Below are positions 43,717 to 53,540 of a stretch of 64,000 nucleotides of DNA, in pieces. The number at the start of each line of letters is the position of its first letter. Position 1 is the stretch's first letter. A program made the translations under genes and the position numbers. This stretch comes from Ancistrus triradiatus (taxonomy: Eukaryota; Chordata; Actinopteri; Siluriformes; Loricariidae). The DNA lies in the NCBI GenBank assembly GCA_025084515.1, contig JAJAGP010001999.1, positions 1 to 64,000 of the forward strand, read 5' to 3'. The notes below the pieces were generated by a model. It was not told the origin of the DNA. It saw nothing but the letters and a program-made list of their open reading frames with translations, and ran no database searches.

Positions 43717-44559
43717 TGTTATGGGGGAACTAAGGAGCAGACGAAAATGAGGGTTCCCCAAAAACGAACAAAGTTTATTACAAATAATAATAAAAAAAGA
43801 TACACAAAACCAAGGCAGGAATAGTAAACAACACACAACCACCAAAACCACAAATGACAGAATAACAAGGGACAAAAAGGGGCAACAACAATAACGACCT
43901 AGACACAAAGAGTTATACACAAGGGATGCCACTGAAGGCAGAGGGAAGCCACTGAGGAAGCATGAAGGCTTTAAGAAGCCACAGGAAAGCATGAAGGCTT
44001 TAAGAAGCCACAAAATATATAAATAATAATACCAGCTTAGAGAAGCTATACCAGAACCAATAAACAACGAAAATAGAAATAATAAAACAAGAAACAGGAC
44101 AGGGAAGCTACGGAAGCTAAACCAAGAAAAACAATAACAAAGTAACAAGGAGAAAAACAATCCCAGGATAAAGAAGCTACCAAAAAATAAGACCAGGAAA
44201 AACTAAACAACAAAATACAAATGAAAACACCGGAACAGATTAACACAAACACAGACCCAAGAATTACTCACAGAGAAACAGAGACATAGAATACACAGAG
44301 TACATCAAACAGCCACATGAACAAAACGAGCAAGTCTTTACAGAGACAAAAAAAAAAATAGGCAATGCTCCCGCGCCAGCAGAAAAGTCCACGCAACTTA
44401 AATAGAGTCCTCAAGATGAACATGAAATGCGCAACAGCTGCCGGCGTGGCCATCTTGGATCTGGCGACGTCAAAATAAAAGTCCAGACGTAAAAAACAAA
44501 AATAACAGAAAACACGGGACAGGGCACGGATCCTAACGGTCGGTTTCCTCACATTAACA
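43717..44559 (-). repeat. gypsy 5' LTR (minus), one copy
   Basis: Starts TGTTATGGGGG and ends TTAACA, so TGTTA/TAACA inverted ends. On the minus strand there is an AATAAACTTTGTTCG polyadenylation region near 43765, just upstream of Gag, and a T-rich long leader. The right boundary overlaps a 17-bp stretch (44543-44559) that also occurs in Tc1-B (55407-55423), so the true edge could be up to 17 bp further left. A long hydrophobic minus frame inside it (43552-44160) is T-rich text, not a protein. Confidence 0.65.
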
Positions 44560-45047
44560 GCCGTCCTGACCCAGATGCTCAAACCATCATACTACCACCA
44601 CCACGTTTCACAGATGGGGTAAGGTTCTTATGCTGGAATACAGTGTTTTCCTTTTTTCCAAACATAACACTTTTCTTTAAAACCAAAAAGTTTTATTTTT
44701 ATCTCACCCGTCCTCAAAACATTCTTCCAGTAGCCTTCTGGCTTGTCCACGTGATCTTTAGCAAACTGCAGACGAGCAGCAATGTTCTTTTTGGAGAGCA
44801 GTGGCTTTCTCCTTGCAACCCTGCCATGCTCACCATTGTTCTTCAGTGTTCTTCTGATGGTGGACTCATGAACATTACCATTAGCCAATGTAAGAGAGAA
44901 CTTTAGTTGCTTAGGAGTTATGCTGGGGTGTTTTGTGACCACGCTAACTATTACATGTCTAGCTCTTGGAGTGATCTTTGTTGGTCGACCACTCCTGGGG
45001 AGAGTACCAATGGTCTCGAATTTCCTCCATTTACACACAATTCTGTC
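44546..45047 (-). mobile_element. Tc1 B4, middle piece with transposase N-terminal half
   Basis: Minus frame 44628-45038: a VCKWRKF-like start, TLPRSGRPTKITPRA, VTKHPSITPKQLKFSLTLAN, STIRRTLKNNGEHGRVARRKPLLSKKNI, FAKDHVDKPEGYWKNVL. LRTGEIKIKLF follows, where the catalytic WTDET is WRTGE-like, so the Asp is lost. About 230 bp corresponding to 55424-55665 are missing at the left. The right edge TGTC is the target of the L2-6 insertion. Confidence 0.9.
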
Positions 45048-45819
45048 ATTAGTGTAAATTTTATTTGTGATAGGTGATGGCTTGTAGCTAGTCTGACGGA
45101 GAAGATTGTAGTTTTAGAGGCGCGCATCCAGGCATTAGAGAAGGCTAGCTCAGCTCCTAGCTTAGCAGATCTAGATGCCAAAGGTGAAGTTAGAGTCCCC
45201 ACCCCGGCATAGCACTAGCAGCAGGACAAGTGGGTGATGGTTCGGCGACGTAGTCGTAAGGCTAGTCCACGAGAGCACCACTCCTTACCTGTTGACGTGT
45301 CCAACAGGTTTACCCTGTTAAGTGATGCACCCACTGAGCAGCCTGTTGAAAGAGCTCTGGTCATAGGTGACTCTATTTTACGACACGTGAAACTAGCTAC
45401 CCCATTAGGGACACCAGCAGCTAGAGTTACCTGTATCCCCGGAGCCAGATTGCCGCAGATTCTCTAGGATAGTTATTCATGTAGGGGCTAATGATATACA
45501 CCTTCGTCAGTCAGAGGTTACTAAGGCTAATTTTGTAGAGGTGGTTAGAGTGGAAAAGGCGATGTCCGATGCAGTAGTGTGCTCTGGCGTCATCCCAATG
45601 CGGCGAAGTGACCAAGTCTACAGCAGATTATCGTCCCTGAACTGCTGGCTGTCCAAGTGGTGCTCTGAAAACATTGTGGGCTATACAGACAACTGGACAG
45701 CCGTTGAGGGTAAGCCTGGCCTTTTAGGATGGGACGGTGTCCATCCCACTCGGGAGGGTGCTGCTCTCATCTCCTGCAACATTGCCCATAGTCTTATGGC
45801 CCGATTGGTTAGGGGCTGA
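45048..45819 (+). pseudogene. L2-6 ORF1 with SGNH esterase, frameshifted
   Basis: RALVIGDSILRHVK (nucleophile Ser) at about 45355. A deletion of about 50 bp near 45458 breaks the frame and is followed by a stop. Then VGANDIHLRQSEV and, in the open part 45541-45819, CSGVIPMRRSDQ, WTAVEGKPGLLGWDG and DGVHPTREGAALI. All catalytic motifs are readable but not in one frame. Confidence 0.88.
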
Positions 45820-45989
45820 CTATCCAGAGCAGGGGTCAGGCAGCAGACAGACCGGCTTAACCAACTGTCTGCTTGTAGCCATGCACCGTCACCCAGAACC
45901 CACATTATTGAAACTGTGTCTGTTACCCACATCTGCCCTAAGTGTAAATGCTCTCAAAAAGTCTGTTTTAATAACGTTATTAGCATAAA

Positions 45990-48660
45990 CACAGATAGCC
46001 AGCAGAGAAATAACGACCTTAGACTAAAGCTAGGATTACTTCACATTAGATCACTTACAAACAAAGAAGTGATTGTAAATGAAATGATCACTGATAAATG
46101 CTGACACGCTCTCTGTCTTACTGAAATTTGGATTAGACCTGATGAATATTTAGCCTTAAATGAAGCCTCACCTCCTGAATACAGTCATGCTAATCGCCCT
46201 CGTCCTAATGGTCGGGGGGGGAGGCATAGCCACAATTTTTGACAAAGAGCTAGGTGTTACAAATAAATCCAATTACAAGGCTAATTCTTTTAAAATACTG
46301 ATTCTTAATGTGACTGATCTATCCTTATGGAAGTCAAAACCACACTGTTTTCAGCTTATCACTATTTACCATCCTAGGTGATTTCAATATTCACTTTGAC
46401 AATGAGCAGGATCCACTTAGAATTGCTTTCGAGTCCATCTTAGAATCCATATGTATCACTCAGAATATGATGGGACCAACCCACCGCTGTAATCATACTT
46501 TAGATCTAATATTAACATTTGGTATCAATATAGACAACCTTGATGTTTTCCGGCAAAGTAATTCGATTTCAGATCACTATCTTTTAGTATTTGAGCTATC
46601 TCTAATAAATAAAATCCTTTTGCCTCGTTATCACACCAAGCGCACCATCACATCTGCTACTCCAGCTGCATTTATTTAAAACCTACCAGACTTGAAATTT
46701 AATACACCTACGGAGATCAATCATCTTGAGTGTGTAAATGACCAAAGTAGAATGTGTGCGTCGCTCAACCCTGGACACAATTGCTCCTGCTAGGGTCAAA
46801 CGCATTTGGGAAAAAAGGCTAGCACCATGGTATAATGACCACACCCGTACCTTAAAGCAAAGAACACGGCATCTAGAGCGCAAGTGGAGACATAGTAAAT
46901 TGGAAGTATTTAAGATTGCTTGGAGGGATAGCATGGCAGGGTATAAGCATGCCCTCACTAAAGCTAAAGCTGCATAGTTCTCCTCAATCATAGAGAAAAA
47001 TAAGAATAATCCAAGATTTCTCTTTAATACAGTCTCCAAATTAACAAAAAACCCCACAGAAAGTGATTCTCCCGTTCTGTGTAATTTTAACAGTAATGAT
47101 TTCATGACTTTCTTTAATGATAAGATAGAAAACACTCGGCATCAAACTTGATGCTCAGCACATCACCAAACCATTCAGCAACCTTCCAGATGCAGCACTA
47201 GTGAAGACATCTGTTCAATTAGCTGTACATCAAGACTAGAATCTTTTGCCCCAATTACTAATACTGAACTATTCGCACTGATCAGCTCGTCTAAGTCATC
47301 AACATGTTTATTAGATCCAATTCCTACACGTTTATCAAACAAGTAATACCTAGTATTATAGATAGTATTATATTATAAGTGTTAGTTATTTTAAATTCAT
47401 CTCTTACTTTTGGTTATGTGCCCAAATCCTTTAAGTCTGCCGTTATCAAACCACTGATTAAAAAGCCAATCTTGACCCTTGTGTGATATCTAATTATAGA
47501 CCAATTTCAAATCTACCATTTCTGTCCAAAATCTTAGAAAAAGCTGTCCATCATCAGCTCTGTAGTTACCTCCAAAGGAATGAAATTTATGAAACATTTC
47601 AGTCTGGCTTCAGGCCCCACCATAGTACTGAAACAGCATTAATTAGGGTACTAAATGACTTGTTAATGTCCTCAGATAAGGTATTTGTTTCTTTTCTTGT
47701 TATGTAAGATGTAAGTGCAGCATTTGACAATATAGATCATGATGTTTTAAATGTTCTAGAAAATACTGTAGGTATTAAGGGATTAGCACTTCCTTGGTTT
47801 AAATCCTACTTAACCGACCAGTACCAGTTTGTTCATATAAATACTCTAAGGTCTAAGCTCTCAAAAGTGAAGTATGGCATGCCTCAGGGGTCACTGCTTG
47901 GCCCGCTTTTATTCTCTCTGTACATGCTGCCACTAGGCTCAGTTATTTCTCTTACTTTACTCAGATAAAACTGAGGTTCTATTAGTGGGACCCAAGGCTG
48001 TTAGGGAAAGGTTGGCTACATCTATCCTAAATCTAGATAGCTGTCCAGTATTGCCCAGTCCGTCTGTAAAAAAACTTAGGTGTCACATTTGTTTCAGATC
48101 TCTCGAATTGCTTTCTTTCAATTACGTAATACCGCTAAACTTAGAAATATCCTCTCTTTTAATGATGCAGAGAAACTTGTTCATGCGTTTATAACCTCAA
48201 GGTTGGATTACTGTAACACCTTGTTTACTGGATGCTCTACTAAATCTATAAATAACCTTCAGTTAGTTCAGAATGCAGCTGAACGAGTGCTAACTCAAAC
48301 TAGAAAATTTGATCATATCACTCCTGTTCTATCATCACTGCACTGCTTACCAGTCAAATTCTGCATTGATTACAAAATACTTCTTATAATTTATAAAGCT
48401 CTACATGGCCTGGCCCCACATTATCTGAGTGACCTCTTAGAGTTTTACAATCCAACTCGTCTACTTCGTTCGCAGGGTGCAGGACTTCTTTTAGTTCCTA
48501 GAATTAAAAAAGTCACAGCAGGGGGAAAGGCTTTCTCATACATGGCCCCCCAACTATGGAATAAACTTCCCACTTTCGTTTGAGATTCAGACACCCTCCA
48601 AAGTTTTAAGTCTAGGCTAAAGACATATCTATTTGCGCAGGCTTTTGACTAGATTTAGAC
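45990..48660 (+). pseudogene. L2-6 ORF2, frameshifted and YADD deleted
   Basis: Endonuclease: a TEIWIRPDEY-like block (ETW changed), GGGIATIFDKELGV, a gap in the TIYRPPGPYSEFLQ region (46375), GDFNIHFDNEQDP and SDHYLLVFEL. Linker: RLAPWYNDHTRTLKQRT. RT: YRPISNLPFLSKILEKAV, QSGFRPHHSTETAL. At 47945 text runs from MLPLGSVI directly to LLYSDKTEVLLVGPKAV-like sequence, so YADD is absent. The C-terminus ends TYLFAQAFD at about 48650. Confidence 0.9.
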
Positions 48661-49462
48661 CAGGATGCATGGCTTGGGTCACTGGGGCCAGAGTCTGGAG
48701 TCATGTCTGGCCTGCCTGCCTTGTCCGCTAGCCGGGAGTGTCGAGTGGGCGAGCTTCGGTCCTCGTTATCTTGACTCATGCATCCTTGCCTTAGAATAAC
48801 GGCAGAGCTGGGTGTTCATAGCCAAAGAGTCTTATGGTGATCAGAGACGTTGGGTTGCTGTGTTCTGCCTCCCGTGGGTTTGCCAATGTCTCATGTGAAC
48901 CCTCTTGGCTGTGTTTCCTACCAGTTCTCCTCTTTCTAGCTATGCTGCTATAGCTAATGCTGACGGTTTCTCATGCTACACATGGCATCAGTGATTGTTA
49001 ATAGACACTGTGCTCTTAATTCATAACTATCTACATTTTCTGTTTTCTCTCCGAGCTGTGCTCTGGTACCAGTTCCAGCCCTACACATGATGTTCGTCTG
49101 CTGCAGCTTCACTCAAGCTGCTCCCATCATCAGCTCTAGCCCCACCATAGATGGGCCACTTAATGCCGATGTGCATATTTCACATTTTATTTTAACTATG
49201 ACTCCATGACTTTAGTTTCGTTCTTAGATTTATCATCTATGCCGCCCAAGGAGGTTGGGTCCCTTTTTGAGTCTTGGTCCTCCCAAGGTTTCTTCCTATA
49301 ACACTTAGGGAGTATTTACTTGCCACTGTCGCTCCTAGGCTTGCACAATTTGGGATTGGACGTAGTTATTAGGAGATAATCTAAACTTGTAAAGTTGCTT
49401 TGAGACAATGCTCCATTGTAAAAAGCGCTATAGAAATCAATATGACTTCACTTCACTTGACT

Positions 49463-49946
49463 TGTCTGATTGTGGATTGGTGGAGTCCAAACTCTTTAAA
49501 GATGGTTTTGTAACCTTTTCCAGCCTGATGATCATTAACAACTTTTTTATGAGGGCCTCAGAAATCTCCTTTGTTCATATCATGATGCACTTCCACAAAC
49601 GTGTTGTGAAGAGCAGACTTTGATAGATACCTGTTCTTTAAATAAAACAATGTGTCCACTCACACCTGATTGTCATCCCATCGATTGAAAACATCTGACT
49701 CTTATTTCACCTTCAAACTAACTGCTATTCCTAGCAGTTCACATACTTTTACCACTCACTACTATGTAATATTGGATAATTTTCCTCAATACATAAATGA
49801 CCAAGTATAATATTTTTCTCTAATTTGTTTAATGGGGTTCTTTATCTACTTTTAGGACTTGTGTTTAAATCTGATGATGTTTCAGATCATATTTATGCAG
49901 AAATGTAGAATGTTCTAAAGGGTTCACAAATTTTCAAGAACCACTC
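49463..49946 (-). mobile_element. Tc1 B4, right end piece
   Basis: Continues Tc1 B4 after the L2-6 insertion: transposase N-terminus region (stretch matching MARTKE..SEDLRKRV, degraded), 5' terminal region and outer end. The last bases CCACTC differ by one from CCACTG. TA follows at 49947-48. Confidence 0.9.
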
Positions 49947-49948
49947 TA

Positions 49949-50329
49949 TGCAGGATAATCATATATTGTTCTCTGGTATTTACAAAGGTCTGGCTCCAAA
50001 TAAATGGTTCTTCTAATGATTATATAACTATTGAACTTGTTGATGGGGCTCAACCCTCACCCAAACTTTCAACCCAATTTCACAGAAAAGGGAGAAACAA
50101 TGATTTGGAGATATCTTCCTGTGCTTTGTTTTAATTGAGAGAGCTCACTTATGGTATTATATGATCTCATGCTTTTTTATGTAATGAAGAAAGCTTCCAT
50201 ATGGAGGGCAGGATGGCACATAACGAAAAACTAATTAGAAAAACTGTTGGCACTGCCATGTGATACTGTGAGGTGGAGCTTCATGACATTTTATGGTGCC
50301 AACATCAGTCCTTACTAGGTACACTCATC
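49949..50329 (+). other. TCR V unit B, proximal upstream flank
   Basis: TGCAGGATAATCATATATT and the following 300 bp match unit C from 57545 (GAATGATCATATATT, ACTTGTTGATG-like, AGAGCTCACTTA). It holds the conserved GTGAGGTGGAGCTTCATG box at 50268-50285, 45 bp before the leader. Confidence 0.78.
50268..50285 (+). promoter_or_regulatory. conserved box upstream of V leader B
   Basis: Identical to the box at 23865-23882 of unit A and nearly so in unit C. Its fixed distance to the ATG suggests part of the V promoter. No TATA box is obvious downstream, as is common for TCR V promoters. Confidence 0.55.
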
Positions 50330-50369
50330 ATGTTCACCATTATATTCATGTACCTGTGGGTTTCATTAG
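50330..50369 (+). CDS. TRAV: TCR V segment B, leader exon
   Basis: ATG plus 12 codons and one base: MFTIIFMYLWVSL, a hydrophobic signal peptide. The GTGAGT donor follows at 50370. The exon ends in phase 1, and the split Gly codon is completed by the V exon. The start is the only ATG in place and is conserved in units A and C. It directs the receptor chain to the secretory pathway. Confidence 0.88.
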
Positions 50370-50496
50370 GTGAGTAAAGACATTCTGTTGTCTCATTACT
50401 ACTAACTGCTGAATAAGACATACATAGTCTGCAGCCAGAATGTAATTGTTACTTATGTAACTTAAGCAAATCAATATGCTCTGAATTCTATTACAG

Positions 50497-50797
50497 GAGA
50501 TTCCATGGCAGATTCAATAGAGCCACTTTCTACAAATATAGTTAAATTTGAAGGTAATAAAGTTACCCTGTCCTGCAGCTACCAACAATTCAGTGGTACA
50601 GTGGACTCTCTACAGTGGTATCGGCAATACACAAATTCTAAACCAGAGTTCCTTCTTTACATCACTCCAAGTGGATCTGTAAGTGCTAACGTTCCATCAC
50701 ATTTATCTCCTGAAGTTCGTCAAGATAGACAAGTGGATCTGCACATCTCCCCTGTTGTACTATCAGACTCTGCAATATATTACTGTGCTCTGGAGCC
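50497..50797 (+). CDS. TRAV: TCR V segment B, V exon, apparently functional
   Basis: Follows a pyrimidine-poor but canonical ATTACAG acceptor. After GDS-M the mature V domain begins near DSIEPLST. It shows FEGNKVTLSCSY (Cys 1st strand), LQWYRQY (core Trp), SKPEFLLYI (strand C'), VDLHISPVVLSDSAIYYCAL (D-x-A-x-Y-Y-C, second Cys). Coding ends in CALEP at the recombination signal. There is no stop or frameshift. It supplies the variable domain of a T-cell receptor alpha (possibly delta) chain after V-J joining. Teleost alpha and delta V segments share one locus, so the chain is not decided. Confidence 0.9.
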
Positions 50798-50835
50798 CAC
50801 AGTGACAGGAAACCCAGGTGAACAGTACAAAAACT
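50798..50835 (+). promoter_or_regulatory. V(D)J recombination signal (heptamer, 22-bp spacer, nonamer)
   Basis: CACAGTG (50798-50804), spacer 50805-50826 of 22 bp, then ACAAAAACT (50827-50835). The heptamer is canonical and the nonamer differs from the consensus at the last base. The near-23-bp spacer is the class used by TCR alpha V segments. Any open frame running on after CALEP is this signal in translation, not protein. Confidence 0.9.
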
Positions 50836-51149
50836 GATATTGTTTTGTGGCTTTAATGGCAGATGAACTCGGTCTCACACTTTCTCACTTTCCAAATGTG
50901 CAAGACTGTTGGCAACATTACAATGTAAATTATGCCACCTGTTGGTGCTGAATGCTTGTATTGGTTCTTTTGTTCCAGAATCAGCAGATTACTGAGCTTA
51001 TGTTTGTGACTCTGAGCATGCAAGATCTCTCCAGAGGAGTTTTTAGGTCATCCACGCCCCATACTTGCCCCTCATGCTGGATTTCCCTGGTTGATCCAGC
51101 ACAGTCCTGCTATAGACTGGGCTTGTGTTATAAAATATTTGACTGGAGT
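50836..51149. other. V unit B downstream flank
   Basis: The first ~100 bp (TTGTTTTGTGGCTTTAATGG, then TTTCCAAATGTGCAAGACTG) match the downstream of unit C (58245-58325). The remainder is unrecognised. Confidence 0.6.
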
Positions 51150-51830
51150 GATTTTTGTCATGCTCAATGCTTTCCTCTACTGCCAAAATCCCAAAGGCTT
51201 ATCACTATCTCTTTGAGGTGTTCAGCAAAGATTGTGCGCTTTCCCTTTCCCCTCACTGCCCTTATGATTGCGCCATCGAGATACTTCACGGGGCACCACT
51301 CCTGTCAAGAAGGTTGTACAACCTCTCCCATCTTGAGAGGGAGGCTGTGGAGATGTATATATCCAATCCCCTGCCGGCAGGCCTCATTCGTTCCTCCTCA
51401 TCACCTGTGGGCTCCGGATTCGTTTCTTTTATGAAATGTCATAACTCTCTTCAGGCATGCATTGACTATCGCAGGCTTAATAAAAAACAAGTACCTGCTT
51501 CCGTCCACTTTTGATCTGCTTCAAGGGGTCACTGTTTTTTCCAAACTCAACCTACCCAATGCTTATCACTTATTATGCATACAGGAGGGTGACACATTTA
51601 ACACTCCCCTAGGCCATTTTGTGTATTTGGTCATGCCCTTTGGACTCACTAATGCTGTTTTTTATGCCCTGGTTAACAATGTCCTGTGCGATTTTCTGAA
51701 CCGCTTTGTTTTCGTCTACCTAGATGATATTTAAATTTTTTATCGCAGCCTCAAGGAGGACCAAGTTCACGTGCGCACAGTTCTGGCTTGCTTGTTAGAG
51801 AATCGTATGGAGTGAAATGACATCTTTAAT
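51150..51830 (+). pseudogene. Ty3/gypsy reverse transcriptase fragment
   Basis: In shifting frames: EVFSKD-type protease-RT junction, HCPYDCAIEILHGAP, LSHLEREAVEMYIS, GLIRSSSSPVGSGF and CIDYRRLN. Then LLQGVTVFSKLNLPNAYHL (the usual KLDLRNAYH has Asp to Asn at the catalytic position), NTPLGHFVYLVMPFGLTNA and FVFVYLDDI followed by a stop. No LTRs next to it. A different gypsy lineage from the element at 9329. Confidence 0.9.
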
Positions 51831-52341
51831 ATGACAGCATAATGACAATGTTAAATCTAACAAGTCAGGCACAACGAGCACACAAAATCAAGAAAACCAA
51901 GCAAAAACAGCTACAGTGAGAGCACAGAAACAAGAACTGCGAGCTTCTAACGTGGAAGCGTGTTTTATTTTTTAGCACGCAATTCAGTTTTTTGCTCGCT
52001 TCTGAAATTTCTGCTCAGTTCATACATAAAACAGGAAATATGTCAGAGGTCAAGGCTTGGTAGATGATTACCTGAACTATCATTTTCAACTGTGTGACTG
52101 GGCATTATGGGACAGATAGACTAATTGCAGTGTGGTTCTATTTTCAGTTTATAAGTTATTTTAATTACACAGGCTTCAATGTGTATTTTATTGAAAGACC
52201 TGGTTGCTGTTATATATTCCATTATAAGCGATTATTTACTGACCTGGCTAGAGCAACCTAGCTAGTTAGCATAGCTATACTAAGTTGCACAGATATTGGT
52301 ATGTTTCTGTACAGGAAAAGTAAAAAAAAAAATAAGTAAAT
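51831..52341. other. no recognisable feature
   Basis: AT-rich spacer with nothing recognisable. The last five bases are TAAAT, the target duplication of the LTR that follows. Confidence 0.5.
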
Positions 52342-52816
52342 TGTCAGGGGTCACTCTCTGGTTGGTAATGGCCAGGAGTTAACCCAGTTCGGCAGCATGA
52401 GCAGCAGCAGTGCGATCGCGCGTGCATCAGCCCTTCCTGGGCTTATTACAGTAGAGTGGTGACACCTGTTGCTGAGCCCATATAAGCACATCTTTGTGGC
52501 TCGGACAGTTTCCTCCTTTTGCGTCCGTGCTACACACCTGCAGGCACTATCTGTTATTATTTGTGTGGCACGCGACCGCGGAAGTTCTGCTCGGGATCTG
52601 CGCACTGCACATGCGCAGACTCGTACGCCACTGGCGCAGTTGAGGCATGCCGTAAGCACACGCTTAGAATAGCAGCGTTGTGCACTTAATCCTTCCGTTT
52701 ATTTATTTATATTTTGGTTATTACTACCATCTGGAGCTAACTGCATTTGGGTCCCAATACCTTTGTATTTTGTTTATACGGTTTGTCATCCTTTTTTCAT
52801 ATGGCGAACCGTAACA
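52342..52816 (+). mobile_element. solo LTR, 475 bp, TSD TAAAT
   Basis: Begins TGTCAGGGG, ends GTAACA, and is flanked by perfect 5-bp duplications TAAAT (52337-52341 and 52817-52821). A TATAAG at about 52480 suggests plus orientation with transcription start about 30 bp later. It is GC-rich compared with the flanks. This is the product of LTR-LTR recombination of a gypsy- or ERV-type element; the class is unproven because no coding part remains. Confidence 0.88.
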
Positions 52817-52821
52817 TAAAT

Positions 52822-53540
52822 ATGATCTTTTTGTTTATTTAGGAACCCCTACACCATTGCATACTGGAATGACTTTTATGAAAACTTCAGCGGATACTCC
52901 AACAACCCTCAATTGACCTAGACTGTTTGGATTTCGTTTGTAATCAGGAATATTTTTTAGTTGAGGGAACGTCTCAAGTTGTAAACATTCTGTTTGCCAT
53001 AATTGAAGGTCTTCTGCAGTTACACAGACTGGTACGGCAAGAATCGAAGTGCACACGAATCCTGCAGTCTTCACACTGGAACAAGGAGAAAGAGGACGAC
53101 CTAAGTTTGTGTTTTCTACACTGTAAAAAATTATGTGTAATAAGTCATGATAACATGTTTCTTTCATTTACTTTAAATCATCAACATAATTTTGGTAATT
53201 TGGATCAATGAAATGGAGTTTGAATGGGTCAAATGAACTACATCCTCTGAAATCTGCTGTCTTTACAAACTGACTGTGTGTAATTGTATGTAATGCACCA
53301 TGGGAGGAGCTCTTTGTTTTGAGAAATTAAATTAATATTCCAGTTTTGAACTGTTCAGTTTTGATGAACCTGTGCCATCTGTATCCTCCACTTTCAGTTC
53401 TTGGCTGACAGAACTGGAACTAGACTTTTTAAATGTAGTTTTTAAGCACATAAGTCTAGGTGAATGCCATATTTTCTTATCAACCCCAGCCACAATAACA
53501 TGGGAAACTTTATAAAACAGAGGACCCAATCAACATTCCA
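52822..53540. other. V locus spacer, no gene supported
   Basis: A 110-codon minus frame (52835-53167) has no family signature. The TACACTGTAAAAAATTA word at 53119 is common at many fish repeat edges, but I see no matching inverse. No gene. Confidence 0.4.

Larger units (their letters stand above)
45048..49462 (+). mobile_element. L2-type LINE copy L2-6 inserted in Tc1 B4
   Basis: 4.4 kb, 5'-truncated within ORF1, with a complete 3' UTR and a TTCACTTGACTT-like tail. The target duplication is TGTC (45044-45047 and 49463-49466), and the Tc1 text continues seamlessly across it. This is the cleanest LINE insertion in the window. Confidence 0.93.

Noticed and set aside
43552..44160. 202-codon hydrophobic membrane protein on the minus strand
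   Set aside because: It lies inside an LTR's T-rich leader. The Leu/Phe/Val richness is a composition effect, and it crosses the LTR/gag border.
32632..44545. One single gypsy element spanning the whole interval
   Set aside because: The left candidate LTR (TGTTACAACCCCC) and the right LTR (TGTTATGGGGG) do not match, and the interior is mainly two L2 LINEs.
50798..50837. C-terminal extension of the V segment (TVTGNP...)
   Set aside because: These bases are the heptamer, spacer and nonamer of the recombination signal.
52835..53167. 110-codon minus ORF in the V spacer
   Set aside because: No motif, no splice context. Length is compatible with chance in this composition.
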